A DNA stretch of 5,250 nt from Prolixibacteraceae bacterium (lineage in GTDB: Bacteria > Bacteroidota > Bacteroidia > Bacteroidales > Prolixibacteraceae): assembly GCA_018399395.1 (NCBI GenBank), contig JAGYOI010000119.1:1-5250 (forward strand). Direction: 5' to 3'. Every line of letters begins with the position of its first letter. Position 1 is the stretch's first letter. The position numbers and the translations under genes are program-made. The notes under the pieces are model-generated. The model had not been told where the DNA came from. It was given only the letters and a program-made list of their open reading frames with translations, and did no database searches. This document shows positions 1-5,250 of this stretch, piece by piece.

Positions 1-116
1 TAATGAATTAGTTTATAATTAAGGGTAAAATCATAATATTTTACATAGGTACTAATTTTTATAAAAAAATTACAATACAAGATCATATTTATTAAAACAA
101 CTATCTTAATCACAGA

Positions 117-142
117 AAAAGCCTGCACAATGGCAGGCTTTT
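117..142 (-). terminator. Intrinsic terminator after amt
   Basis: A perfect 10-bp stem (AAAAGCCTGC paired with GCAGGCTTTT) encloses a 6-nt loop. The six inner pairs are GC-rich. Read on the minus strand, the stem runs into five Ts, the form of a rho-independent terminator, about 60 bp past the amt stop codon. It therefore probably ends the porin-glnK-amt transcript. The plus-strand side also ends in four Ts, so it could work in both directions and also stop a transcript arriving from the left. The stem is read directly from the sequence; the function is inferred. Confidence 0.85.
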
Positions 143-200
143 CACTGAAATGGGAAACACTCAAATTTTGGGAAATATGCGAATGAGCATCCGAAATATT

Positions 201-1436
201 CTAGTTATTAAAAGCATTTTCTCCGTGTTCATAAACATCAAGGCCTTCTTCTTCAATCCGGCGTGATACTCTCAACACTCCCGCTTTTTTCAGGATAAAG
301 AACAGCAACAAACCGGTACCGAATGCCCAGGCAAAGAATGCCAAAACACCAATGGCCTGAATACCCAACAGCTTTGCACCATGTCCGTAAAACAGTCCCT
401 GAGATGTTGAAAACAGTCCAACGGCCAAAGTACCAAATGCTCCGGCAACACCATGAACTGAAACAGCTCCCACGGGGTCGTCAACTTTTAATATTTTATC
501 GAAAAATTCAACAGCAAATGGCAGTATAAAACCAGCTATCGTACCAATTGCCACTGCTCCAAGTGGATCAACAGCATCTGTTCCTGCTGTAATCGCCACC
601 AACCCGGCCAATGCACCGTTCAACGATATTGAAAGCGTAGGGCGTTTATATCGTATCCATGCAACAAGCATAGCTGTTACAGCTCCAGCTGCAGCCGAGA
701 GGTTTGTGGTTACGGCTATATGCCCAAGGGCTACAGCATTGTCTGTTCCGGCAGCAGCCAATTGTGACCCGGGGTTAAACCCAAACCATCCGAACCAAAG
801 GATAAATACACCAAGGGCACCCAATAGAAGGTTATGTCCGGGAATAGCGGTCGGTTGTCCGTCTTTCGTATATTTACCCAAACGTGGGCCAATTACTGCG
901 GAACCTGCCAGACCAATCCATGCGCCAACGCTGTGTACAATCGATGAACCGGCAAAATCATGGAATCCTAATTGGCTCAACCAGCCACCACCCCATGTCC
1001 AATGCCCTGAGATGGGGTAAATCAGAACGGTAATAACGATTGTAAAAATCAGGTAAGCCTTAAACTCAGTACGCTCGGCCATTGCCCCTGAAACAATAGT
1101 TGCCGCTGTTGCCGCAAAAACAGTTTGGAAAAATAAGTCGGCATAATCAGAATAGTTATCACCAAATCCATCGCTCATAAAGAACAGGTCGGGCGTTCCT
1201 ATAAAACCCCCTATCGATTCGCCATACATAAGTGTAAAGCCAATCACCCAAAATAGTAAAGAACCTATCGAGAAGTCCATTAAGTTTTTCATCAAGATGT
1301 TTGCAGTATTCTTCGAGCGCGTAAAACCAGCCTCTACCATTGCAAACCCAGGCTGCATAAACATTACCAAAAATGCTGCAATCAGCAACCACATGTTATC
1401 TATGCCTATTTGCAGGCCTTGTAAAGTTTCTTCCAT
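201..1436 (-). CDS. amt: Ammonium transporter (Amt/MEP/Rh family)
   Basis: This 411-aa inner-membrane channel moves ammonium into the cytoplasm. Length and composition fit the usual eleven-helix, trimer-forming Amt fold. The family signature starts at D160 (DFAGSSIVHSVGAW). Residues matching the E. coli AmtB pore are present: F107 and F220 for the phenylalanine gate, W148 and S224 for the outer ammonium site, D160, and the twin histidines H168 and H328. The cytoplasmic tail (about 384-411) keeps the GLDVYEHGENAF motif known to take part in gating and PII binding. There is no obvious cleavable signal peptide; helix 1 begins near residue 15. The ATG at 1436 is preceded by AT-rich sequence without a Shine-Dalgarno motif, as is common in Bacteroidota. 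The gene lies 68 bp downstream of the PII gene on the same strand and is followed by a strong terminator, so it is the last gene of the transcript. The gene appears intact. Family assignment is very secure; substrate is by homology. Confidence 0.97.
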   Translation of the reverse strand: MEETLQGLQIGIDNMWLLIAAFLVMFMQPGFAMVEAGFTRSKNTANILMKNLMDFSIGSLLFWVIGFTLMYGESIGGFIGTPDLFFMSDGFGDNYSDYADLFFQTVFAATAATIVSGAMAERTEFKAYLIFTIVITVLIYPISGHWTWGGGWLSQLGFHDFAGSSIVHSVGAWIGLAGSAVIGPRLGKYTKDGQPTAIPGHNLLLGALGVFILWFGWFGFNPGSQLAAAGTDNAVALGHIAVTTNLSAAAGAVTAMLVAWIRYKRPTLSISLNGALAGLVAITAGTDAVDPLGAVAIGTIAGFILPFAVEFFDKILKVDDPVGAVSVHGVAGAFGTLAVGLFSTSQGLFYGHGAKLLGIQAIGVLAFFAWAFGTGLLLFFILKKAGVLRVSRRIEEEGLDVYEHGENAFNN

Positions 1437-1504
1437 GTTGATTTAATTTATAATTTGTTTGTATTTTCTGATCTAATAATTATGAATAAACCAGGAAGCT
1501 GCAT

Positions 1505-1861
1505 TTAAACTTCCTCGTCTTTAATGTACAGCGCTTCGTCGCCAAACTCCCCGGTACGTATCCGGTACGATTCTGCAATATTGGTGATGAATATCTTCCC
1601 ATCGCCGATTTCACCTGTACGGGCTGACTTCATTATGGCCAGCACTGTTTTTTCCACATTCTTGTCGCGTACTATAATCGAAAGCATTTCGCGTTCGATA
1701 GTACTGGTATCGTACCTGATGCCACGATAAACACGCCCCTGACGGGCTTTACCTATACCGCGCACACTCCAGAAAGAAAAGAAGTCGATACCTGCTTCGG
1801 CCAAAGCGTCTTTTACTTCTTCGAATTTTGACCTTCGTATAATTGCTTCTATTTTTTTCAT
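1505..1861 (-). CDS. glnK: Nitrogen regulatory protein P-II (GlnK/GlnB type)
   Basis: This 118-aa soluble trimeric signal protein binds ATP/ADP and 2-oxoglutarate. PII proteins encoded beside amt usually plug the Amt channel when nitrogen is plentiful. The start MKKIEAIIR is the classic PII N-terminus. The B-loop is TGEIGDGKIF at 82-91, including K89. The C-loop is YRIRTGEFGDEAL at 99-111, with R100 and R102 matching E. coli R101 and R103. The T-loop (37-55) keeps YRG (45-47) and a tyrosine, Y50, at the place of the uridylylated Y51. It is one residue shorter than in enterobacteria, has Ala rather than Gln at position 39, and lacks the LPK segment carrying K58, with R57 nearest. It is transcribed between the porin and amt, 86 bp from the former and 68 bp from the latter. 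The symbol glnK is chosen for the amt linkage; sequence alone does not separate it from glnB. Confidence 0.95.
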   Translation of the reverse strand: MKKIEAIIRRSKFEEVKDALAEAGIDFFSFWSVRGIGKARQGRVYRGIRYDTSTIEREMLSIIVRDKNVEKTVLAIMKSARTGEIGDGKIFITNIAESYRIRTGEFGDEALYIKDEEV

Positions 1862-1896
1862 TTGTTTATATTTTTTATTTATGCAACCTATAAAAC

Positions 1897-1940
1897 AAGT
1901 CTAATTGTCTTGTGTCTATAATCTAATGTCTAAAGTCTGA
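1897..1940 (-). repeat. Degenerate 7-bp tandem repeat after the porin stop
   Basis: Read on the minus strand, this stretch holds six AGA-centred units spaced 7, 7, 6, 7 and 8 nt apart, with a consensus near TTAGACA (TCAGACT, TTAGACA, TTAGAT, ATAGACA, CAAGACA and a last TTAGAC). It begins about 8 nt beyond the porin stop codon and ends about 36 nt before the PII start. It does not form a good hairpin, so it is not an obvious terminator. Its function is unknown. A different heptamer array sits in the same position after paaK. Confidence 0.65.
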
Positions 1941-1947
1941 CCATCTA

Positions 1948-2608
1948 TCATAAGGATATACCTACAACAATGAAAAACTGCTCGGTTGTGGGGTTCAGAA
2001 TAACACTACCACTCACCGGCAACGAGAATTTTTCAGTAATTGGGATCTCTTTGCTGGTACCAATGCCTACGTTCACTACACCAAATTCACCATCGGGTGT
2101 ATGCCATCCGTCGCCTGCACCTACAAATAAATCAAGCGATTCGAAAGAGTATCCAAGTTCGAAGTACATGTCGCCACCTACGGTTCCGGCGCCACCTGCT
2201 TCGTTAAGCATATAGTTGGCCGATAACGACAGGCCTTCTAATTCGTAACCCAGGTTAAGTTCAAAACCATGTGCACCCGTGGAATCGGAAAAGTCGAAGT
2301 ACTCAGTGCCCGGATAATAATAATCGGTAGCACCGATACTCAATCCGAAATCGAAGCCATACGAAGCATATAAGTCCATCTCCAAAGCTTCATCGGTTGA
2401 AGCATTAACAGAACCCCATGCACCAACAGAAAACCACCGGCAGCAAATTCAACCCAAGGCTGGAACGCATGTGCCTGAACTAAATTTTTGTACCACGCCA
2501 TACATAACTACTGTAAATGTCTAAAACCGGTATCCCATTCTTGAGCTTTCAAGCTTCCAACCGACACAAACAATAAAATCGCAACTAGTAAAACATTCAT
2601 TTTTTCAT
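1948..2608 (-). pseudogene. TorF/Gcw_chp-family outer-membrane porin, frameshifted as written
   Basis: Once repaired, this is a roughly 219-aa outer-membrane beta-barrel. The last 146 codons (from about 2385 to the TGA at 1948-1950) are clean, with alternating Gly/aromatic strands such as LELGYSF-like and GFELNLGYEL, ending FFIVVGISL. The start is a signal peptide: MNVLLVAILLFVSVGSLKA, cleaved before QE, from the ATG at 2600. An ATG at 2608 would give MKKMNVLL if one A were added to the A-run at 2600-2605. That frame hits a stop at 2508-2510. One frame over reads DIYSSYVWRG, the family hallmark, and then AFQPWVEF and SVGAWGSVNAS appear in other frames. The joins lie near 2522, 2485-2489, 2469-2473 and 2430-2433. 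A TTG-initiated reading at 2385 would be only the barrel's C-terminal part. It heads the glnK-amt group, so a role in letting ammonium or other small nitrogen compounds cross the outer membrane is inferred. The damage may be a sequencing error rather than true gene loss. Confidence 0.75.
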
Positions 2609-2710
2609 AACAATTAATTTTTCAGGTTATACAATATCTTACTATTCATTTATCTTTTGACACTTTTTTTAAAACACTTCTTCTTGACTTTGTTTTGTTT
2701 TAATGCGTCA

Positions 2711-2731
2711 AAAAGTAGAATTTTTACTTTT
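2711..2731. other. Small hairpin or operator-like inverted repeat
   Basis: AAAAGTA (2711-2717) and TACTTTT (2725-2731) are perfect inverted arms around a 7-nt loop. With a small internal loop the stem can be extended by GCG (2705-2707) pairing with CGC (2734-2736). It lies about 100 bp upstream of the porin start, so in the porin transcript it would be a leader hairpin or an operator. It has no T-tract of its own beyond the stem. Chance is a real possibility in such AT-rich DNA. Confidence 0.3.
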
Positions 2732-2746
2732 CTCGCGCAAGCTTTT

Positions 2747-2754
2747 CAAAAATA
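2747..2754 (-). promoter_or_regulatory. Candidate Bacteroidota -7 box for the porin operon
   Basis: On the minus strand the sequence is TATTTTTG, an exact fit to TAnnTTTG, the -7 element of the primary sigma factor in Bacteroidota. It lies about 140 bp upstream of the porin start. No TTTG is visible at the expected -33 distance, and the region is AT-rich, so this is only a candidate. Confidence 0.25.
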
Positions 2755-2940
2755 ATAAAATCATTTCTAACATTTCATTTTGACATTTAACCCCCATTAT
2801 TCCCTTCAATAACTATTATTTTGCTTCTTTTGGCGCTATGCCCCCATTTTTTATATCCCTTAAAACATTTTTTATTGTTTTATAACCCACCCCTTATTAT
2901 GCCACCTAAACACATTTTTTACATTTTGTAATTATACAAG

Positions 2941-2948
2941 TATCTTTG
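2941..2948 (+). promoter_or_regulatory. Candidate Bacteroidota -7 box upstream of paaK
   Basis: TATCTTTG matches TAnnTTTG exactly. A TTTG lies at 2925-2928, but the centre-to-centre spacing is about 18 nt, shorter than the roughly 26 nt expected for a -33 element. If used, it would give paaK a leader of about 235 nt. A weaker alternative, TATATTTA at 3111-3118, lies closer to the gene and just downstream of the FNR-like dyad. Confidence 0.3.
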
Positions 2949-3082
2949 AAGGCCTTTATCATCATCGACAAACTATATGTCATTTCTAGCCACACATGAA
3001 TTAAAAGCAAATATTCAAAAGCTTGTTTAAACAACATGAGTCCGACGTAAAGAACAACAAAATGAATTCCCCCATATTATTA

Positions 3083-3094
3083 TGACTTATGTCA
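3083..3094 (+). promoter_or_regulatory. FNR/CRP-like dyad upstream of paaK
   Basis: TGAC-TTAT-GTCA is a perfect 4+4 dyad with a 4-nt spacer, the geometry of binding sites for regulators of the FNR/CRP family. Its centre is about 100 bp before the paaK start and about 26 bp before the centre of a near-consensus -7 box (TATATTTA, 3111-3118), a place where an activator could contact RNA polymerase. The dyad is seen in the sequence; the regulator and its effect are inferred. No regulator gene lies in this window. Confidence 0.35.
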
Positions 3095-3189
3095 GAAAAA
3101 ATTATTTCGTTATATTTATCCGCTTCAAGCCACAGTATTTTTAAATGTGCAATTCAACGTTACTACAAAACATAAAATAAAACCAGACC

Positions 3190-4488
3190 ATGATTTGGAA
3201 TGAAAAAATTGAATGCGCTTCACGTGATTTCATGAACGAAATCCAATCTGAACGCCTGATATCAACAGTAAAAAGGGTCTACCACAACATTCCGTACTAC
3301 CGGAAAAAGATGCAGGAAAAAGGGCTAACACCCGATGACATCAAATCGGTAGCCGACCTTCACAAACTACCGTTTACAACAAAAACCGACCTGCGCGACA
3401 GCTATCCTTTTGGCTCGTTTACCGTACCTATGAGTGAGATTGTTCGCGTACATGCATCATCGGGCACTACCGGCAGGCCAACAGTTGTTGGCTACACACG
3501 CAACGACATAGCGATGTGGAGTGAGAATGTGACCCGTGCCTTGTGCATGGCCGGCGTACATCAAAATGACATGGTGCAAATCGCTTATGGCTACGGCTTA
3601 TTTACCGGCGGGCTCGGCCTTCATTACGGAACCGAGAACCTTGGAGCATCGGTTATACCTATTTCGGGCGGCAACACCAAAAAACAAATACAGTTGATGC
3701 AGGATTTTGGCTCATCCGTTCTGTGCTGCACACCTTCATACGCATTATATATTGCCGACGTGTTGGAAGAGATGAAAATCTCACCCGACTCTCTTAATAT
3801 GCGTGTTGGTATTTTTGGCGCCGAACCATGGTCGGAAAATATGCGCAAGGAAATTGAAGCCAAGCTGCACATCAAAGCCATCGACATTTATGGACTCAGT
3901 GAAATAGTTGGCCCCGGGGTTTCGTGCGAATGCGAAGAACAGGCCGGCATGCACGTTAACGAAGACCATTTTATCCCCGAGATCATAAACCCTGAAACCT
4001 TAGAACCGGTTGAACCCGGTGAAGTGGGCGAACTGGTTTTCTCGACCATAACAAAAGAAGGCATCCCGCTGTTGCGATACCGTACCCGCGACCTCACAAG
4101 GCTAATTTACGACAAGTGCAAATGTGGGCGCACCCTGGTACGAATGGAAAAATGTAAAGGCCGTAGCGACGATATGCTTATCATCCGCGGTGTAAACGTG
4201 TTCCCATCGCAAATCGAAAGCATCCTGCTCGAAATGAGCGAAACCGAACCGCACTACCTGTTAATAATAGACCGCGAAGGCACACTCGACACACTTAAAG
4301 TACAGGTTGAAGTCCAGGAGCAATTCTTCTCCGACGAGATTAAAGAATTGCAAAACCTTACGAAGAAAATTAAACACAACCTCGAAAGCACCTTAGGCAT
4401 CTCGGTAACGGTTCAACTGGTTGAACCAAAAACCATCGAACGTACAGCCGGAAAAGCCAAACGGGTGATTGATAACAGACAAATATAG
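3190..4488 (+). CDS. paaK: Phenylacetate-CoA ligase (ANL superfamily)
   Basis: This 432-aa cytoplasmic enzyme is predicted to activate phenylacetate, or a related aryl acid such as indoleacetate, to its CoA thioester with ATP giving AMP and PPi. The length is typical of PaaK. The phosphate-binding loop SSGTTGRPT is at 90-98, GAEPWS at 210-215, and the adenine-binding motif [12 protein letters not shown] at 234-245. RTRDL (298-302) and the hinge [18 protein letters not shown] (324-341) follow. The C-terminal lid carries the probable catalytic lysine in TAGKAKR (419-425, K422). Cysteine pairs C246/C248 and C310/C312, with C322, might bind a metal; this is only a suggestion. The ATG at 3190 is preferred because [15 protein letters not shown] resembles the N-terminus I know from Bacteroidota homologues. 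It lacks a Shine-Dalgarno sequence. In anaerobes such ligases often sit beside indolepyruvate:ferredoxin oxidoreductase genes (iorAB), which are not immediately upstream here. The double-ACT gene follows. Family is secure; the exact substrate is not. Confidence 0.95.
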   Translation: MIWNEKIECASRDFMNEIQSERLISTVKRVYHNIPYYRKKMQEKGLTPDDIKSVADLHKLPFTTKTDLRDSYPFGSFTVPMSEIVRVHASSGTTGRPTVVGYTRNDIAMWSENVTRALCMAGVHQNDMVQIAYGYGLFTGGLGLHYGTENLGASVIPISGGNTKKQIQLMQDFGSSVLCCTPSYALYIADVLEEMKISPDSLNMRVGIFGAEPWSENMRKEIEAKLHIKAIDIYGLSEIVGPGVSCECEEQAGMHVNEDHFIPEIINPETLEPVEPGEVGELVFSTITKEGIPLLRYRTRDLTRLIYDKCKCGRTLVRMEKCKGRSDDMLIIRGVNVFPSQIESILLEMSETEPHYLLIIDREGTLDTLKVQVEVQEQFFSDEIKELQNLTKKIKHNLESTLGISVTVQLVEPKTIERTAGKAKRVIDNRQI

Positions 4489-4537
4489 TCATTGGTCATT
4501 GGTCATTGGTCATTAGTTAATAGTTAAGAATCAACAA
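4489..4537 (+). repeat. 7-bp tandem repeat starting at the paaK stop
   Basis: Directly after the TAG of paaK come seven consecutive heptamers in unbroken phase: TCATTGG three times, then TCATTAG, TTAATAG, TTAAGAA and TCAACAA. The first four are near identical and the last three decay progressively. The array starts at the very first base after the stop codon. It cannot form a strong hairpin. It resembles in period, but not in sequence, the repeat at 1897-1940. Arrays of seven-base units are known in other bacteria (for example cyanobacterial STRR repeats); the link here is only by analogy. Confidence 0.8.
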
Positions 4538-4606
4538 ACCACGAAGTGCAATAAGGAAAAATAGAAAAAACTTAAATTCATCTTTGCGCCTTAGCGTCTT
4601 TGCGGT
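4538..4606. repeat. Imperfect inverted repeat between paaK and the ACT gene
   Basis: The left arm (ACCACGAAGTGCAATAAGG, 4538-4556) and the reverse complement of the right arm (4583-4606, starting ACCGCAAAGACGCTAAGG) share ACC, C, AAG and TAAGG in the same order with one 1-nt gap. About 26 nt of AT-rich sequence lie between them. The right arm also holds a direct repeat of TCTTTGCG (4581-4588 and 4597-4604). From memory, sequences of the form CTTTGCGCCTTAGCGTCTTTGCGG are dispersed in many Bacteroidota genomes, so this looks like a REP-like element that has settled in the gap. That recollection is unverified. The element might form a weak stem in the RNA and affect expression of the downstream gene. 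Confidence 0.5.
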
Positions 4607-4621
4607 AAAAAATACACAACC

Positions 4622-5047
4622 ATGATAATAAAACAACTTTCGGTATTTCTGGAAAATAAATCGGGCAGGTTAAACGAAGTATCAGGCCTGTTGGCTGAAG
4701 CCGGTATAAACATGTCGGCTTTCAGCATTGCCGACACCAGCGATTTTGGTATTTTAAGGGTTATCGTATCCGACCCCGACAAAGCATTAAAAATACTCAG
4801 GGAAAAACATTTTTCGGCCAGCCTCACAGAGGTTGTATGCCTGATATGCCCCAACGAACCGGGAGCTTTAGCCCGCGCCCTCGACATCCTGAGCAAAGAA
4901 GATGTTCAAATTGAGTATATGTATGCCTTTTCAATCGATCAGTCGGCGAATATTATAATTCGTCCGGCGAATGTTCAAAAATGCATCAATGCACTCAACA
5001 AACACCAGATGGAACTCATGAAAGCCAGCGACTTATATAAGCTATAA
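4622..5047 (+). CDS. Double ACT-domain protein
   Basis: This 141-aa protein consists almost entirely of two ACT domains, about 1-69 and 70-139. ACT domains are small beta-alpha-beta folds that usually bind amino acids and control a partner enzyme. Each repeat shows the expected opening strand and turn: VFLENKSGRLNEV (8-20) in the first and LICPNEPGALARAL (74-87) in the second. The helix after each turn and the closing strands (FGILRVIV at 42-49, ANIIIRPA at 89-106 region) fit the fold. No enzyme or DNA-binding domain is attached. The ATG at 4622 begins directly with the first ACT strand (MIIKQLSVF), so nothing is missing. It lies 133 bp after paaK on the same strand, and the pairing recurs in my recollection of Bacteroidota and other anaerobes, so it may sense an aromatic amino acid or aryl acid on behalf of the aryl-CoA pathway. 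That role is inferred. The stop is TAA at 5045-5047. Confidence 0.9.
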   Translation: MIIKQLSVFLENKSGRLNEVSGLLAEAGINMSAFSIADTSDFGILRVIVSDPDKALKILREKHFSASLTEVVCLICPNEPGALARALDILSKEDVQIEYMYAFSIDQSANIIIRPANVQKCINALNKHQMELMKASDLYKL

Positions 5048-5084
5048 TCAAAATAAACAGTCCTTTTTTAAGAGGTTAATACGA

Positions 5085-5123
5085 TTAAAATCAATAATAT
5101 TCGTTTTTTAACTTGATTTTTAA
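5085..5123 (+). terminator. Weak candidate terminator after the ACT gene
   Basis: TTAAAATCAA (5085-5094) can pair with TTGATTTTTAA (5113-5123) with one extra T in the right arm, and more Ts follow (5127-5130). It starts about 38 bp after the ACT-gene stop, a sensible place for a transcript end. The stem is nearly all A-T with an 18-nt loop, so it would be weak and may be chance. Confidence 0.25.
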
Positions 5124-5136
5124 TTATTTTCATGCC

Positions 5137-5153
5137 GTAAACGAAAAGTTTAC
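5137..5153. promoter_or_regulatory. Small perfect dyad GTAAAC-N5-GTTTAC
   Basis: Six-bp arms GTAAAC (5137-5142) and GTTTAC (5148-5153) surround GAAAA. There is no following T-run, so it is not a standard terminator. It could be an operator for a gene beginning beyond the right edge, or chance. The rest of 5048-5250 is AT-rich with a 12-bp palindrome (AACAATATTGTT, 5210-5221) and no supportable gene. Confidence 0.25.
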
Positions 5154-5250
5154 CTGGAAAAATTGGATATTTTATTTTATTAAAATGGATTGGTTATGAC
5201 TCAGAAAGCAACAATATTGTTTTTTGATATTTTCATTTGTAAAGCCCTTT

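Larger units (their letters stand above)
2609..3189. other. AT-rich divergent intergenic region
   Basis: About 580 bp separate the divergent porin and paaK genes. The region is T/A-rich with many homopolymer runs and has no reading frame with plausible protein composition. It should carry the promoters of both transcripts. CATTTTTTA occurs three times (2845-2853, 2866-2874, 2913-2921). TTTTGACA followed by C/T-TT occurs twice (near 2655 and 2778). Candidate promoter boxes, a hairpin and an FNR-like dyad are listed separately. No tRNA, riboswitch or mobile-element end is recognisable. Because the adjoining start of the porin gene is full of indels, base accuracy here may also be lower than elsewhere. 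Confidence 0.6.

Noticed and set aside
706..1020. A 104-codon plus-strand frame inside amt
   Set aside because: It lies antisense to the well-supported amt gene and has proline- and cysteine-rich composition typical of an antisense shadow, with no recognisable domain.
1970..2215. An 81-codon plus-strand frame opposite the porin gene
   Set aside because: It is antisense to the clean C-terminal barrel of the porin and shows no family features.
2385..2600. Programmed frameshifting or a split two-gene porin
   Set aside because: At least four shifts in both directions would be needed, with no slippery heptamer plus structure at each, so errors or decay are far more likely.
2703..2783. A 26-codon plus-strand ORF (MRQKVEFLLF...)
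   Set aside because: It has lysine- and phenylalanine-rich composition expected from AT-rich DNA, no ribosome-binding or promoter support, and overlaps the hairpin. Chance is the simplest reading.
2828..2842. Sigma-54 (-24/-12) promoter, considered because of the nitrogen genes
   Set aside because: The GG and GC in TTGGCGCTATGCC are only 6 nt apart rather than about 10, and no better match was found upstream of the porin on the minus strand.
2965..2985. GACA-N7-TGTC dyad near 2967-2981
   Set aside because: Four-base arms with a 7-nt spacer do not fit a known regulator geometry and are expected by chance at this length.
4489..4537. CRISPR-like array
   Set aside because: The units are 7 bp, contiguous and without spacers, which is a simple tandem repeat and not a CRISPR.
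5196..5250. ATG-initiated open frame running off the right edge (MTQKATILFFD...)
   Set aside because: Only 18 codons are visible and an opposite-strand frame is also open over the same bases, so neither can be supported as a partial gene.

Overview
The window reads as chromosomal DNA of a Bacteroidota member, possibly an anaerobic marine or sediment lineage related to Marinilabiliales. This is inferred from several things. Ribosome-binding sites are AT-rich and lack Shine-Dalgarno sequences. There are TAnnTTTG-type promoter boxes and a PII protein of the kind I associate with Bacteroidota. A phenylacetate-CoA ligase is paired with a double-ACT protein. Short intergenic repeats follow stop codons. 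No 16S or other marker gene is present, so the assignment is tentative.

Left half (about 117-2608, all minus strand): a nitrogen-acquisition cluster read right to left. It holds a TorF/Gcw_chp-type outer-membrane porin gene, then a PII signal protein gene (glnK/glnB type), then the ammonium channel gene amt, and ends at a clear intrinsic terminator at 117-142. The arrangement suggests an ammonium uptake route: porin in the outer membrane, Amt in the inner membrane, and PII gating Amt according to nitrogen and energy status. The porin gene is broken as written. Its last 146 codons are clean, but its first roughly 190 bp need about five single-base indels to restore one frame.

Middle (2609-3189): about 580 bp of very AT-rich DNA between the divergent porin and paaK genes, with no convincing gene. 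It contains candidate promoter boxes on both strands, a small hairpin at 2711-2731, three copies of CATTTTTTA, and an FNR/CRP-like dyad (TGAC-N4-GTCA) at 3083-3094 upstream of paaK.

Right half (3190-5047, plus strand): paaK, a phenylacetate-CoA ligase of 432 aa, followed 133 bp later by a 141-aa protein made of two ACT domains. They probably form an aryl-acid activation module with an amino-acid-sensing partner. The gap between them carries a 7-bp-period repeat starting at the first base after the paaK stop, then an imperfect inverted repeat. A different 7-bp-period repeat lies just past the porin stop (about 1897-1940).

The last 200 bp (5048-5250) are AT-rich, with a weak hairpin and a small dyad, and no gene I can support. 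I see no clearly new multi-gene system. The points most worth a second look are the heptad repeats placed directly after stop codons, the indel cluster in the porin gene, and the porin-PII-Amt linkage.
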